Counted from the first letter of the stretch, positions 1-8,692 are shown. The stretch is DNA of 64,000 nucleotides from Candidatus Obscuribacter sp. (GCA_016718315.1 JADKDV010000004.1:868001-932000), one strand, 5' to 3'. The notes: a model not told the origin generated them from the letters alone. A program made the numbers and translations.

Positions 1-879
1 GAGCGGCTTGATTCGCTTGACTGCCTGGATTTTGACTGACTTTACTTTGCGCACATAGTAGGGCGCCTTGCCACCGGTCATGGCATTGATGGGAGTGGCA
101 AAGTGGAAGCCGTAATTGACATAATCACCAAACTCTCTGGGGGAGAGGATGCAGAGGTCGAGCAGTCCGTCATGCATCGATGCCGTATCTGATAGCGTAC
201 CCACGCCCAGGTCGGCGATATTGGTGATAAATATACCAGTGGCTGGCACTCTAAATGATTCACCATCGGCGGTGATATCAAACAAGACTGGGCTTTCGGT
301 CAATGTTTGCATCATCGAGCTGGCATAGGCAAGCATCTTCCAGGTTTCTTTGTCGCGTCTATCGGGAGCGATGATGGCGTCACTTAAGGGACCGACTCCG
401 GCGGCAGCAGCAAAATATTGACCGTTCATGATGCCCAGATCGATGGATTGGGGCTTGCCTTTGAGGATGATATTAATCGAACGGTCGAGCTGGTCAATGA
501 GTATATTGTCCTCATATATTTTGAGGTTGCGCGCTAAGAGGTTGCCTGTGCCCATCGGCACAATGCCGATAGGTATTTGCAGATTGTGGCTGGCCACGGC
601 ATGCAGCAGCATGCGCACTGTGCCATCACCGCCTGCGGCCACTATCAAATCTAAGTTTTCGACTTTGTTTATCAGACTGGCACTGTCACCATCTGAGGTG
701 CTTTCGACCTGATAGACGCTATGGAGAATATTATCAGCTGTGGTTTGGCGAGTGGTGCTGCTAACAAGTACGTTATAACCGCCCGTGGTGCTGAGTTTGT
801 GCACGAGAGCACCGAGCCACAGCTCAGGTCCGCTAGCTGAGCCGGAAGTCGGATTATAAACTAGTAGTGCATTTTTCAT
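1..879 (-). CDS. Diacylglycerol kinase-family lipid kinase (C-terminus outside window)
   Basis: Read leftward from ATG at 877-879; the frame stays open to base 1, so about 293 N-terminal residues are present and the C-terminus is missing. The protein opens with the MKNALLVYNPTSG segment that carries the family's nucleotide-contacting NPxSG motif. It then has the glycine-rich AAGGDGTV loop (DNA around 613-639), a MGTGN motif and a SIDLG motif, the order found in DAGK/YegS/sphingosine-kinase catalytic domains. Such enzymes phosphorylate diacylglycerol or related lipids with ATP at the cytoplasmic face of the membrane. The exact lipid cannot be told from sequence. It is transcribed away from the gene at 1268, so the 388-base spacer holds the promoters of both. 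Family assignment is firm; substrate is open. Confidence 0.88.
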   Translation of the reverse strand, partial: MKNALLVYNPTSGSASGPELWLGALVHKLSTTGGYNVLVSSTTRQTTADNILHSVYQVESTSDGDSASLINKVENLDLIVAAGGDGTVRMLLHAVASHNLQIPIGIVPMGTGNLLARNLKIYEDNILIDQLDRSINIILKGKPQSIDLGIMNGQYFAAAAGVGPLSDAIIAPDRRDKETWKMLAYASSMMQTLTESPVLFDITADGESFRVPATGIFITNIADLGVGTLSDTASMHDGLLDLCILSPREFGDYVNYGFHFATPINAMTGGKAPYYVRKVKSVKIQAVKRIKPL

Positions 880-934
880 TTTTGTAGATAAAATCTTAAC
901 CGATTCTGAAAAAATGACATTTTGTCACGCATAT

Positions 935-1060
935 TTAACACTTTGCACTTCTGGGGATAGCGCCCTGGTCGGCTTCTTGCTTGATTTCCATTTCTCTTAA
1001 AGCAATCTCTCTTGTGGTGGTAGTCAGGAGGTAGTAGTATTTTTCAGCCGATGGGAACAT
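935..1060 (-). CDS. Candidate 41-residue small protein
   Basis: A leftward frame from ATG 1060 to TAA 935 encodes about 41 residues. It is rich in Glu, Lys and Thr, with a YYYLLTTTT stretch followed by REIALREMEIKQEAD, a likely short amphipathic helix. The frame stays open upstream to a TGA just before codon CTC near 1090, so a non-ATG start is possible. A GGGG run lies only 2 bases before the ATG, too close for a normal ribosome binding site. It lies in the otherwise empty spacer upstream of the lipid kinase and reads in the same direction. I do not recognise it, and it may be chance. Confidence 0.3.
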   Translation of the reverse strand: MFPSAEKYYYLLTTTTREIALREMEIKQEADQGAIPRSAKC

Positions 1061-1267
1061 TTCCCCGTATTTGGCGTTTACAGACTCTGAGAGTCAACTT
1101 TATATGCTCTTTGCTTACTTTCGACAAAGGCGCTCATGTGATACCGTTTCGGATGACTAAAGTTGACAATTAATTGCTTTTCAGTATTGTATTCGACACA
1201 GCGTGAAATCTTGTTCGTAATCTCCTTCGCTTGATTTAAGTCTCGCGACAGAAAAGGTAGGAATCTG

Positions 1268-1894
1268 GTGGTCAATTTGAAAAGAACGTTTGCTGCATTT
1301 ACGCTAGCTGCATCCGTCACTTCTGTACTAGCGACTTGTTTGAGCGTAAGTGTATTTACAGCTCCTGCGGCAGTTGCTAAGAGCAGCACGCAAAACTGCA
1401 CCGAAGAACTGATCAACGGTAAAACTTATACCGTCACAAAAATATCGGTTAAGAGCCCACCCGAAAAGGTCTGGCAAATTCTCACTGACTACGACAATGC
1501 TCCCAGAGTCTTTGCACAAATGAAAAAATGCAAATTGATGCAGGATCATGGACATACAAAAGTCGTTAAGCACACAATCAATCCTTCCGGTCTTTGTACT
1601 TATGAGTACACCGTGGAAGTGAAAGAACAAGCTCCTCACTCTCTCGAATGGCACCGTATTTCTGGTGCCTTCAAGCAAGTAGATGGCTATTGGAAGCTCG
1701 AGCCTCTGGATAACGGTCGTACAACGCTCGTTACCTATGCCAGCTACGTAGATGGCGGTATGTTCTTGCCCCAACCACTGGTCAAGCGCCAGTGCCGCAT
1801 TGACATGCCTGCTGTGTTGCATACACTCAAGGCTCAAGCTGAGAGCAGCTCTACCGTCCACATCGCTGGACGTCCTCAGGGCAGCAATCAGTAA
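1268..1894 (+). CDS. Exported SRPBCC (START-like/polyketide cyclase) domain protein
   Basis: 208 residues from a GTG start at 1268, with an AGGTAGG-type ribosome binding site about 7 bases upstream. Residues 1-37 are a signal peptide: basic start, hydrophobic core, Ala-rich end near APAAVAK. The rest matches the cyclase/dehydrase branch of the SRPBCC helix-grip fold: a KISVKSPPEKVWQILTDYDN opening, a central beta-sheet, and a final helix with LVKRQCRIDMPAVLHTLK. This fold makes a hydrophobic pocket that binds lipids or other small ligands. Export would place it in the periplasm, which is unusual for the RatA-like intracellular relatives. It stands alone and ends before a strong hairpin at 1947. 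The fold is well supported, the ligand unknown. Confidence 0.8.
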   Translation: MVNLKRTFAAFTLAASVTSVLATCLSVSVFTAPAAVAKSSTQNCTEELINGKTYTVTKISVKSPPEKVWQILTDYDNAPRVFAQMKKCKLMQDHGHTKVVKHTINPSGLCTYEYTVEVKEQAPHSLEWHRISGAFKQVDGYWKLEPLDNGRTTLVTYASYVDGGMFLPQPLVKRQCRIDMPAVLHTLKAQAESSSTVHIAGRPQGSNQ

Positions 1895-1946
1895 GTGCAA
1901 ACGTGAGCCAGTCACTGGTTATCGCTTGAGGCTAGCTAAATCAATC

Positions 1947-1980
1947 AAAAGAGCGTTCGTTGTCAAGCGGGCGCTCTTTT
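1947..1980. terminator. Bidirectional intrinsic terminator
   Basis: AAAAGAGCG (1947-1955) pairs with CGCTCTTTT (1972-1980) around a 16-base loop. The arms end in A and T runs, so it can stop transcription from both the rightward gene ending at 1894 and the leftward gene whose stop codon lies at 1979-1981. Confidence 0.75.
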
Positions 1981-2782
1981 ATTCCCACCAAAAATTCCAG
2001 GTGTGATTACCTAGCAGCTGGGCTGCATACGGTGCAAGCTGTCCGGGACCTTGCTCAATCGGGCAGCGACTGTAGGCAAAGTGCTCACGTGCCAATTTGA
2101 GCACTTCCTCCTGATTTTGCGGAGGTCTGGCTACGTCACACTGCAAATAGTCTGAGCCAATCGCCATCAGGCGTGCCTCGTGGGCGTCTAGCCAGCGCTT
2201 AAGCACAGTCGGGTGCTGGTAGGGCTGGGGGCAGTCGCCAAAGCCGCCAAAGAGCAACCAGACTGGCAATTCGTAGGATGGCATAGCTGTAGTCTTGCTC
2301 TTGTCTATCAATCCTATATAGATTTCTTTTTCACTCTCAAATACCCCTTTGCCGCGATGCTCTTTGCCCGCGCTGGCAGCGGCTGGGTCTAATACCTGTG
2401 GGCTTTTGGCAGGATCAAAGGCATTGTCAGAGTCGGGCCATTCGCCTTGCTCATAGACAAAGTCTTCCAGCCTGGCAGCGATAAGGTCAGCAAAGTCGAT
2501 TTCGCGTGATTCTTCTAAAATCTCGGCAACACTTAGATCTGGCTCGTCATAGGCCAGTCCCAGAGTCTCTAAATGGGCTTCAAAGCTCTCCGCACCGCCC
2601 AGGATTAAAGGGGTAAGCTCAGTTTGCTCCTCGATCTGTGTAAGCTGGCGCCAGACTGCCTCGGCGCTTTGACCATTGACAATAAATGTAGCCATAGAGC
2701 GGTCTTCTTTGAGATCTATTTCAATTAAGGCTTGATAGCTTACGTCCAGCCGCTCTAGCAGCGCTTTTACTTTGTCGAGCAT
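1979..2782 (-). CDS. DUF4253 domain protein
   Basis: 267 residues. The C-terminal ~110 residues carry the DUF4253 signature. LLFGGFGDCPQPYQHP is followed by a helix with WLDAHEARLMAIGSDYLQ, then CDVARPPQ. The domain ends with the REHFAYSRCPIEQG segment and the aromatic NHTWNFWWE. The N-terminal half is acidic and variable and is not recognised. DUF4253 proteins are cytosolic and of unknown biochemical role, often near SMI1/KNR4-like or immunity-type proteins. No such neighbour is present here. The gene is convergent with the SRPBCC gene and shares its terminator. ATG 2782 is the only sensible start. Confidence 0.82.
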   Translation of the reverse strand: MLDKVKALLERLDVSYQALIEIDLKEDRSMATFIVNGQSAEAVWRQLTQIEEQTELTPLILGGAESFEAHLETLGLAYDEPDLSVAEILEESREIDFADLIAARLEDFVYEQGEWPDSDNAFDPAKSPQVLDPAAASAGKEHRGKGVFESEKEIYIGLIDKSKTTAMPSYELPVWLLFGGFGDCPQPYQHPTVLKRWLDAHEARLMAIGSDYLQCDVARPPQNQEEVLKLAREHFAYSRCPIEQGPGQLAPYAAQLLGNHTWNFWWE

Positions 2783-2879
2783 GGTCTACCTGGTGGGGAT
2801 TTGTAAGCAAGTCTTATAGCTTGATTTGCCTCAGTCGGCAATACATGGATTTACTGTTAAAATGCTTTCTTGCTAATGA

Positions 2880-2963
2880 GGAGAGGTACCGAAGCGGTCA
2901 TAACGGCGCCGCCTCGAAAGCGGATGGGTGCAAGCCACGCGGGTTCGAATCCCGCCCTCTCCG
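2880..2963 (+). tRNA. tRNA-Ser (anticodon CGA)
   Basis: A full cloverleaf can be folded. The acceptor stem GGAGAGG (2880-2886) pairs with CCTCTCC (2956-2962), with discriminator G at 2963. The T-arm GCGGG-TTCGAAT-CCCGC spans 2939-2955. The anticodon loop CTCGAAA gives CGA, reading UCG serine codons. The variable arm is long, as expected for tRNA-Ser. CCA is not encoded; the next bases are ATTTTT. Confidence 0.95.
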
Positions 2964-3189
2964 ATTTTTCATTACAGTGGGCGCGGCTTTTGCAGCTGCG
3001 CCCATTTGTTTTGCACTGTATGTGGTGCTGCCAGTGGTGGCGTGCAAAAGATACTTTCTCGTAATACTAAATTAGCTGACCGTCTCATTAATTGCTAATG
3101 TGCAAAAAAGTATTTACTATACCGTTACCGGCCTGTGCATTTAGGTAATAAATCAACTACAGGGCACACGGCAAAATATAGGAAATATC

Positions 3190-3906
3190 ATGGCAAAAAT
3201 CCTTTTTGTAGGAAGCGGGCCGGATGTGGCGGATGTAGTGAAGGACCGACTCGAAGAAGATCTCCATTTTGTGGAAGTCTTAAATGATGGCGCCAGCGCA
3301 CTCGGAGCGTTAGGCAATAGCCAGTTTGATCTGGTTATTTTGGACCAGGGTACTGATCAGGCAACGGGTACGTCCTTTTGTCAGCAGTACAGGCAGGCTG
3401 GAGGTGCCGCTCCGGTCTTGATGTTAACTGACAAGGATAAGACCCAGATTGCTGAGTTTTGTCCGCAGGAAGGCGCGGATGCCTATCTGACCAAGCCTTT
3501 TGAGTGGTCAGAGCTGCATGCTCGCATCCAACCCCTACTGTCTCGTGAATCGCAGTCTATTGCCGAATTTGCTGCCGGAGAGCTGGTGCTCGATCGCAGC
3601 AGCTGTAAGGTGATGAAGTCAGGCGTTGACCTGCATCTTTTGCCCAAGGAATTTATGATGCTGGAATGTCTGATGCGCAATGACCGCAAGGTTGTCAGCG
3701 TGGATAAGCTCATGGATGATGTCTGGGGCTCGTCTACAGCCATCACTGCCGAGACAGTGCGGAGTTACATCAAAACTTTGCGCAAAAAAATCGACACCCC
3801 TGGCAAAAACTCACTGATCAAGAACATTTATGGCATGGGCTATAAGCTCGACGCCACCGAATGTCTCAGGATGCCCGGTCCTAATGGCGAGCACGGCGCG
3901 CAATAA
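3190..3906 (+). CDS. OmpR/PhoB-family response regulator with atypical receiver
   Basis: 238 residues; start fixed by AGGAA six bases before ATG 3190. Residues 1-115 are a receiver domain: FDLVILD gives the phospho-acceptor Asp52, LMLT gives Thr80 and TKPF gives Lys102. The acidic pair that binds Mg2+ (normally DD near positions 8-9) is missing: the strand reads ILFVGSG. Residues ~125-225 form a winged-helix DNA-binding domain with the usual LLPKEFMMLECLM helix, the VRSYIKTLRKKID recognition region and IYGMGYKL wing. It is therefore a transcription factor that may not be phosphorylated in the standard way. No histidine kinase is adjacent. Its 3' end overlaps the opposing gene at 3881 by 26 bases. 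Confidence 0.9.
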   Translation: MAKILFVGSGPDVADVVKDRLEEDLHFVEVLNDGASALGALGNSQFDLVILDQGTDQATGTSFCQQYRQAGGAAPVLMLTDKDKTQIAEFCPQEGADAYLTKPFEWSELHARIQPLLSRESQSIAEFAAGELVLDRSSCKVMKSGVDLHLLPKEFMMLECLMRNDRKVVSVDKLMDDVWGSSTAITAETVRSYIKTLRKKIDTPGKNSLIKNIYGMGYKLDATECLRMPGPNGEHGAQ

Positions 3907-4162
3907 CTGATTCTCCCAGCTTGCCCAGGCCAAGAGCCAGCAGGCAGGATAGAGTGACATCCACTGGCCACTCCTCTTGCAAAGTCTTACCAAAGGCTTC
4001 GTTGGCGGATTCTTGTATTAGTGTCTGGTTGGTCACTTTGACTAGCGCTGACGGTCCTCCTGCACTTGTCAGGACGGACTCTCTTGCCGCAAATGCCCGC
4101 ACCAGTATGGATACCACGCCAAGGGTAACGCCAATAGAAAGATACAAAAAGAATCGCCGCAT
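3881..4162 (-). CDS. Small membrane protein, unknown
   Basis: 93 residues. Residues 2-24 (RRFFLYLSIGVTLGVVSILV) form a basic start plus one hydrophobic helix, and a second hydrophobic patch (VTLSCLLALGLG) lies near residue 75. The middle is polar. The competing frame on the other strand (3921-4205) is Arg/Ser/Thr rich without organised features, so I favour this strand. No clear Shine-Dalgarno precedes ATG 4162. It overlaps the 3' end of the response regulator tail to tail. I do not recognise a family. Confidence 0.5.
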   Translation of the reverse strand: MRRFFLYLSIGVTLGVVSILVRAFAARESVLTSAGGPSALVKVTNQTLIQESANEAFGKTLQEEWPVDVTLSCLLALGLGKLGESVIARRARH

Positions 4163-4224
4163 ATGCTTTAGAGGACAATCGATGCCAGCGTGTACAATAA
4201 CATGAGCACTTCTGGAGAGTTTTT

Positions 4225-4686
4225 ATGCGGTTGTTGTTTGGGCTCGCTCTTTCGATACTTTTACTAGGTTCAGTTACTGGTTGCAGCAAAGGCGATACTG
4301 ATTCTGCTGTCAAAACTACCGAGACCAGCACTGAAGCAGCTAATGCCGTGCCAAGCAGTCCACACCGCGTGATGGTCTCTTTGCTTGACCCTTCCAAGCA
4401 GACCCGCGAGCAGCAAGAATACTTGCTGCAACTGCAAAATATCATCCTAAAAGCCTGGACACCGGGCAAATCTGATAAGCAGTACAGTGTCTCTTGCGAA
4501 TTTTCGCTGACACATCCTGGTTATCTAGCCGAAATCCACCCCACCAGCTCCTCTGGCAATCAGCGCCGCATTGAGCAAGCTCTCGACACCATTCGTAAGC
4601 TCGCTCCCTTCCCGCGTGTGCCAGCCATATTCGAAGAAACGCCAGTTAACTTCCGCTGTGATTTTGTCTATAACACCGGCAAATAA
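4225..4686 (+). CDS. Lipoprotein with TonB C-terminal-like domain
   Basis: 153 residues, ATG 4225 preceded by GGAGAG at good spacing. The first 20 residues are a lipoprotein signal, with lipobox VTGC predicted to be cleaved before Cys20. A Ser/Thr/Ala linker follows. The C-terminal ~90 residues resemble the TonB C-terminal fold: an amphipathic QEYLLQLQNIILKAW helix, a strand, then RRIEQALDTIRKLAPFPRVP and a last strand with FRCDF. The pattern of helix before a PFP-containing turn is typical of small TonB-C-like proteins outside the TonB system. Its stop codon directly abuts the ATG of the next gene, so it is co-translated with the two membrane proteins downstream. Confidence 0.65.
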   Translation: MRLLFGLALSILLLGSVTGCSKGDTDSAVKTTETSTEAANAVPSSPHRVMVSLLDPSKQTREQQEYLLQLQNIILKAWTPGKSDKQYSVSCEFSLTHPGYLAEIHPTSSSGNQRRIEQALDTIRKLAPFPRVPAIFEETPVNFRCDFVYNTGK

Positions 4687-6318
4687 ATGCAGTCCTCCCG
4701 ACGCGAGGCTGACTATATAGCCGTCAAACTCTGGGAACTGTTCTTTTACTGCACATCTTTTAGCGTACTTGGTCTAGCCCTTGTACAGGTGATTTTTTGC
4801 CTGACTCACCCGATGCTAGCCCAATCTGATCAGTCCATGTATCTATCCATGGCTGATTTGCTCTTGCGCGGGAGAGTGCCTTATGTCGATTGTTTTGATA
4901 ACAATCCGCCCCTGATTATCTATCTCAACGTGATACCGGTGATAGTGGCGTCATGGTTTAAGGTGCCAATCAGTCTGGCTTTTAGCCTTTGTATTACTGC
5001 CTTGAGTGTTATTGGTAGTATCCTCTCTTTGTTGCTCTGCCGACCTCTCAAAGGACGGCTGGATGGACTGCTAGTCATGGCAGCCATACTTGGCTATGCC
5101 TTTTTTAACCACGGTCAGGAGCTAGATTTGGGTCAAAGAGAGCATCTCTTTGTAATCAGCATGCTGCCCTTTTTACTTACTCGTTATTTGCGGTATCGTG
5201 ACCTGGTGCCGCCGCGCTGGCTCAGTATTGCTGCTGGTCTTTTAGCTGGTTTGGGTATTGCGCTTAAGCACTATTTTTTGCTTATTGCTCTGGGCTGTGA
5301 GTTTGCCTGGCTGGCTCGCAAAGGCAGTCTGCGCATTTTATTTACTGGCGAAAATTATGCTTGTTTTGCCACCATAGCTCTTTATTTATTGCATTTTGCA
5401 TTTTTGCCAAAAGCCATGGTCAGCGGCTATTTTGATTTTGTGGTGCCAATCTATCAGGTGGGATATAGCTATTACACCAATTCTTTTGTCTTTAACGTTG
5501 CTACGTTTTGGCGCACCGACTTTATCTATCTGGCGCTAGTAACATTTGTAGGCTTTGTGTTGGCTCCCCTGGCTTGTGACGCAGGTCTACTGCTTATGGG
5601 GCTGATTGTTTTTGGCTGGTTGTCTACGTCTGTATTTGTTTTTGCTGGACAGTCCTGGCAGTATCATCTCGTGCCGATTCGCATGGCAACGACTGCCGCG
5701 CTTTTTGTTGAGATTGCTATTGCTCTTATACTGCTTGCGCGCATACCAAGACCACGTCTTAAACGAGCCCTTATGCCTCTTTTGGCTCTTGTCCCGCTGG
5801 CTCCGCTAATTGATGAGGGAGAGGCTCTTTATCTAAGATTGGAAGAAGAAGAGCGTGTGCAGGAACACTTTGATTTGGGATTTTTGGGCTACAAAGGCAC
5901 TTGTTTTGAGTATGAACTCAGCCCGGCAGTAAAGACTATCCTGGCAAATACAACTAAAGACGATACTGTGCTCTTTATCTCCAGTGGTATGGCGCCTGGC
6001 TATCCATCTATGATCCAGAGCGAGAGGCGTCCTGCCAGCCGTCTCATCCATGGCATGCTTTTTACTGTTTTGGACTATGATTTGAGTCTCAAAAAACTGC
6101 CCGAGAGACCGCGCTTTGAGGCATATCACAAACAAGTACTGGATTGGTATGTCGAGGATATTGCCAAAAATAAGCCAGTATTGATTTTTATCCAACTTGC
6201 TCCTATGGGGGATATCCTCAATCGTCTGCATTTTGTCGATAAATACATGAATGATTATGAGCTGATTGGCACAGACTATGGCATGCAAATTTATCGCCGC
6301 AAAGGTGGTAGCCGATGA
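4687..6318 (+). CDS. Polytopic GT-C-type glycosyltransferase-like membrane protein
   Basis: 543 residues, ATG immediately after the TAA of the lipoprotein gene. It is strongly hydrophobic, with many membrane segments over residues ~15-370 and a soluble C-terminal part of ~160 residues. After the first helix it has the loop LLLRGRVPYVDCFDNNPP, matching the acidic first extracytoplasmic loop of the PMT/ArnT-like GT-C superfamily, where the Asp acts in catalysis with polyprenyl-phosphate sugars. Donor and acceptor cannot be told. The next gene overlaps by 4 bases (ATGA) and has the same layout, so the pair probably works on one envelope glycan or lipid. Confidence 0.72.
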   Translation: MQSSRREADYIAVKLWELFFYCTSFSVLGLALVQVIFCLTHPMLAQSDQSMYLSMADLLLRGRVPYVDCFDNNPPLIIYLNVIPVIVASWFKVPISLAFSLCITALSVIGSILSLLLCRPLKGRLDGLLVMAAILGYAFFNHGQELDLGQREHLFVISMLPFLLTRYLRYRDLVPPRWLSIAAGLLAGLGIALKHYFLLIALGCEFAWLARKGSLRILFTGENYACFATIALYLLHFAFLPKAMVSGYFDFVVPIYQVGYSYYTNSFVFNVATFWRTDFIYLALVTFVGFVLAPLACDAGLLLMGLIVFGWLSTSVFVFAGQSWQYHLVPIRMATTAALFVEIAIALILLARIPRPRLKRALMPLLALVPLAPLIDEGEALYLRLEEEERVQEHFDLGFLGYKGTCFEYELSPAVKTILANTTKDDTVLFISSGMAPGYPSMIQSERRPASRLIHGMLFTVLDYDLSLKKLPERPRFEAYHKQVLDWYVEDIAKNKPVLIFIQLAPMGDILNRLHFVDKYMNDYELIGTDYGMQIYRRKGGSR

Positions 6319-8000
6319 AGAAGTTTGCATGGCTGATACCAGCGCTTTTGGTGTTTTTGCATCAATTGATTTTTGCCAGATATTTGAGTCCGACTATTGC
6401 CTATGAGTTAATTGCTGCGCAAAGAGTGTGGCAAGGTCAGATGCCCTTTAGGGATTTTTATTTTGATGACTTGCCTTTGCTTGCTTGTTTGAGGGTGCCA
6501 GAAGTACTCCTGGGGCAGATTTTGCAAATGTCACCACTGGATAGTTTGTCCTCCTGGCTGGCTGCCTCTCATGGCAGTATGCTCGGGGCATTGCCCTGTG
6601 CAACCGGTATAGTACTGGCACATTTACTATGTACCTGGCTTGTGCAGTTTTTGAGTTTGAGCTTTTGCTTTGTTTTAATTGAGCAAAGCAAGCTAACGAG
6701 TCGCGCTCTTGCTGCTTGCCGGGTGTTACTGGTGGCATTGACTGTAGCTCAGCTAGCGGCTGGATTTAGTAGTGGCTCTCTGCAGCATCTGGCGTTTTTG
6801 CTGATACAGCCATTTTTGTGTCTTATCGCCATTGATTGCGCCGAGGGCGTATCTGCAGATAGCGTGCAGAGCAAGCAGCGCTGGCTTGCAGCTCTGTTGT
6901 GTGGCATCGCGGGAGCTTTGAGTATCAAGTTTTTGGCACTGCCTCTGGTGCTCTATCTGGCGCGAGCGCTGCTGCTGCAAAAGTGGTCAGCCCTGCAAAA
7001 TAGACCAGCGCTAGTCAGTGCGCTGTTGCCGTTTTTGGCTCTGACCAGTTTGTTTGTGCTAGACAGTGCGGCCTGGCACGAGCTTACTAGTTGGATTATT
7101 ACGCTTAAATTAACCAATGTGCACTTTGAAAACATGATGACTTTTGGTAATAACACAAGTCCAGATAGACGCGAAGTGATCTATGCTCTTACTGTGGTTG
7201 TTATGTTGGCCGCCGCTATGCAGCGGCACCGTGCCACGCTTGTGCCACTGATAGTCGTGTCGATGTATGGCTTTGTCTTGTTTATCTGCTCGGTGCAATT
7301 ACTCAGCGATCAGTGTGGTCTTTTGACCTTTTCCTGTGTGACTGCTCTTTTTTATCAAATAGCATTTGCCTTTTATAGTTTTGGCGATCATTATCCCCGG
7401 TTGCTTTTGGGTAGAGCTAAGTGGGTCAAGAGCGCAGCTATCAGTATTGCGCTGGTGCTATTTTGTCCATTTTTGTTTGCTAAAGAATTTTTTGAGATAG
7501 CAAGGATTAAGACAGCTATTAAGATTGCTCCTACTCTGGGTTTTGTAGCCAGAGAGGATTTGCGGGCAGCGATACTGCGCTTTAGTAATGCCGGCGACTC
7601 AATCATTGTACAGAGTGGTCGACTAACTCCTGGCTGTAGTGAGTCGCTTTTGACTGGTCGCAGACTGGCTGGCTACTTTATCAGCTATGAGGCTTTTGGT
7701 GCTTTGAATAATCTGCTTGGCCGGCACGCTGATGGCACCTGGTTAGGTCAACCCAAAGAGTATCTCAGTGATCTGGACGTCAAATTGTCTGAACGTTTGA
7801 TGGCAGATGTGGCAAAGGATCAGCCTGCATTTTTTATGCTGGAGGGCGGCGAGATGGAGATGCTGGCCAAAAATGAACAGATTTATGCGCGCATACTCGA
7901 TAGCTATTATCAGGGCGAGGTGGCGCAGTATTTTTCGACTTGCGAAGGACCGCGCGAGTACTCTGATTGGAATTACGATTTTTATGTAATGCGCCGCTAG
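6315..8000 (+). CDS. Second GT-C-type membrane protein, paralogue of the upstream gene
   Basis: 561 residues; ATG 6315 overlaps the upstream stop codon (ATGA), indicating translational coupling. It repeats the architecture of its neighbour: an N-terminal helix, then a loop QGQMPFRDFYFDDLPLLACL equivalent to the Arg..Pro..Asp loop of GT-C enzymes, then many membrane helices and a ~150-residue soluble end. The two soluble ends share short patches (SGRLTPGCSESLLTGRR here, SSGMAPGYPSMIQSERRP upstream), which supports an old duplication. A strong terminator follows directly at 8001. Enzyme activity is inferred from topology and loop motif only. Confidence 0.7.
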   Translation: MKKFAWLIPALLVFLHQLIFARYLSPTIAYELIAAQRVWQGQMPFRDFYFDDLPLLACLRVPEVLLGQILQMSPLDSLSSWLAASHGSMLGALPCATGIVLAHLLCTWLVQFLSLSFCFVLIEQSKLTSRALAACRVLLVALTVAQLAAGFSSGSLQHLAFLLIQPFLCLIAIDCAEGVSADSVQSKQRWLAALLCGIAGALSIKFLALPLVLYLARALLLQKWSALQNRPALVSALLPFLALTSLFVLDSAAWHELTSWIITLKLTNVHFENMMTFGNNTSPDRREVIYALTVVVMLAAAMQRHRATLVPLIVVSMYGFVLFICSVQLLSDQCGLLTFSCVTALFYQIAFAFYSFGDHYPRLLLGRAKWVKSAAISIALVLFCPFLFAKEFFEIARIKTAIKIAPTLGFVAREDLRAAILRFSNAGDSIIVQSGRLTPGCSESLLTGRRLAGYFISYEAFGALNNLLGRHADGTWLGQPKEYLSDLDVKLSERLMADVAKDQPAFFMLEGGEMEMLAKNEQIYARILDSYYQGEVAQYFSTCEGPREYSDWNYDFYVMRR

Positions 8001-8041
8001 ACAAAGAGCACAGCTGGGGGAAGCCGTGCTCTTTGTCTTTA
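8001..8041 (+). terminator. Intrinsic terminator of the lipoprotein/GT-C operon
   Basis: ACAAAGAGCAC (8001-8011) pairs perfectly with GTGCTCTTTGT (8026-8036) around a 14-base loop, followed by CTTTAT. It starts one base after the TAG of the second GT-C gene. Confidence 0.85.
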
Positions 8042-8107
8042 TGGTTATTCGTTTTTGAGTTGGATTGGTTTTTTGATTGTATTTTTGATTGGTTGTTTGT
8101 TTTGGTG

Positions 8108-8449
8108 CTACTTACGTGGTTTTTCCTCTAGGTCGATGAAGTTTTCCTTTTGCGGCTCGGTGAACTTCCTTCTGTCAAGTAGGTCGTCTTTTGGTTTTTC
8201 GGGATTTAGTTCATCGTAAAGTGTAAATCCGGGTTTTTTGATTGTGTCTGAGGGGCGTTCGATTCCTACGATTGGACCGCATGCAATAAAACCGTCTTTG
8301 TCTACGATGCAGGCGTTTTGTGGTCTAAAGATGTGTGCCTGAGCACCACCCTTGTCACCATAAACTTCCTTTATCGCGCTATTCATTGTGGCTGTTGCAG
8401 CTGTTCTTTCTTCGGCTTGTCTTTCTGCAGCTTCGGCTGTCATTTTCAT
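8108..8449 (-). CDS. Hypothetical small polar protein
   Basis: 113 residues with a good ribosome binding site (GGAG about 8 bases before ATG 8449). The N-terminal 30 residues are a charged Ala/Glu helix. The middle holds HIFRPQNACIVDKDGFIACG, a possible beta-hairpin with two Cys, and the C-terminus is Lys/Asp/Pro rich and probably disordered. There is no signal peptide or membrane segment. I do not recognise it. The ribosome site and amino-acid mix support a real gene. Confidence 0.6.
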   Translation of the reverse strand: MKMTAEAAERQAEERTAATATMNSAIKEVYGDKGGAQAHIFRPQNACIVDKDGFIACGPIVGIERPSDTIKKPGFTLYDELNPEKPKDDLLDRRKFTEPQKENFIDLEEKPRK

Positions 8450-8692
8450 TGTCTATTCTCCATTTTGAATTAGTGACCGAGTTGTTGCAGGGGTTGACTG
8501 TAAGTTAACAAGGCAAAGTTACTGAGTCGTGATTAAGAATTTGCCTGTGGAGTTATCTCTTGCCGATTTGTGAAAGCTAGATGCGGCTCGCTACATTTGA
8601 TTTACCGATTGGCAAGTATTGTCCTGATAGTTGCTAAACTGGATCATGGATAGCAAAGTCCAGCAATTGACAAAAAGGAAGCCCCATAGTCC

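Noticed and set aside
1078..1416. 112-residue leftward frame overlapping the start of the SRPBCC gene
   Set aside because: Covers the SRPBCC signal-peptide codons in antisense, with no ribosome site; the rightward gene is well supported.
2821..3075. Rightward frames running through the tRNA-Ser gene
   Set aside because: They consist mostly of the tRNA sequence itself and have no coding features beyond it.
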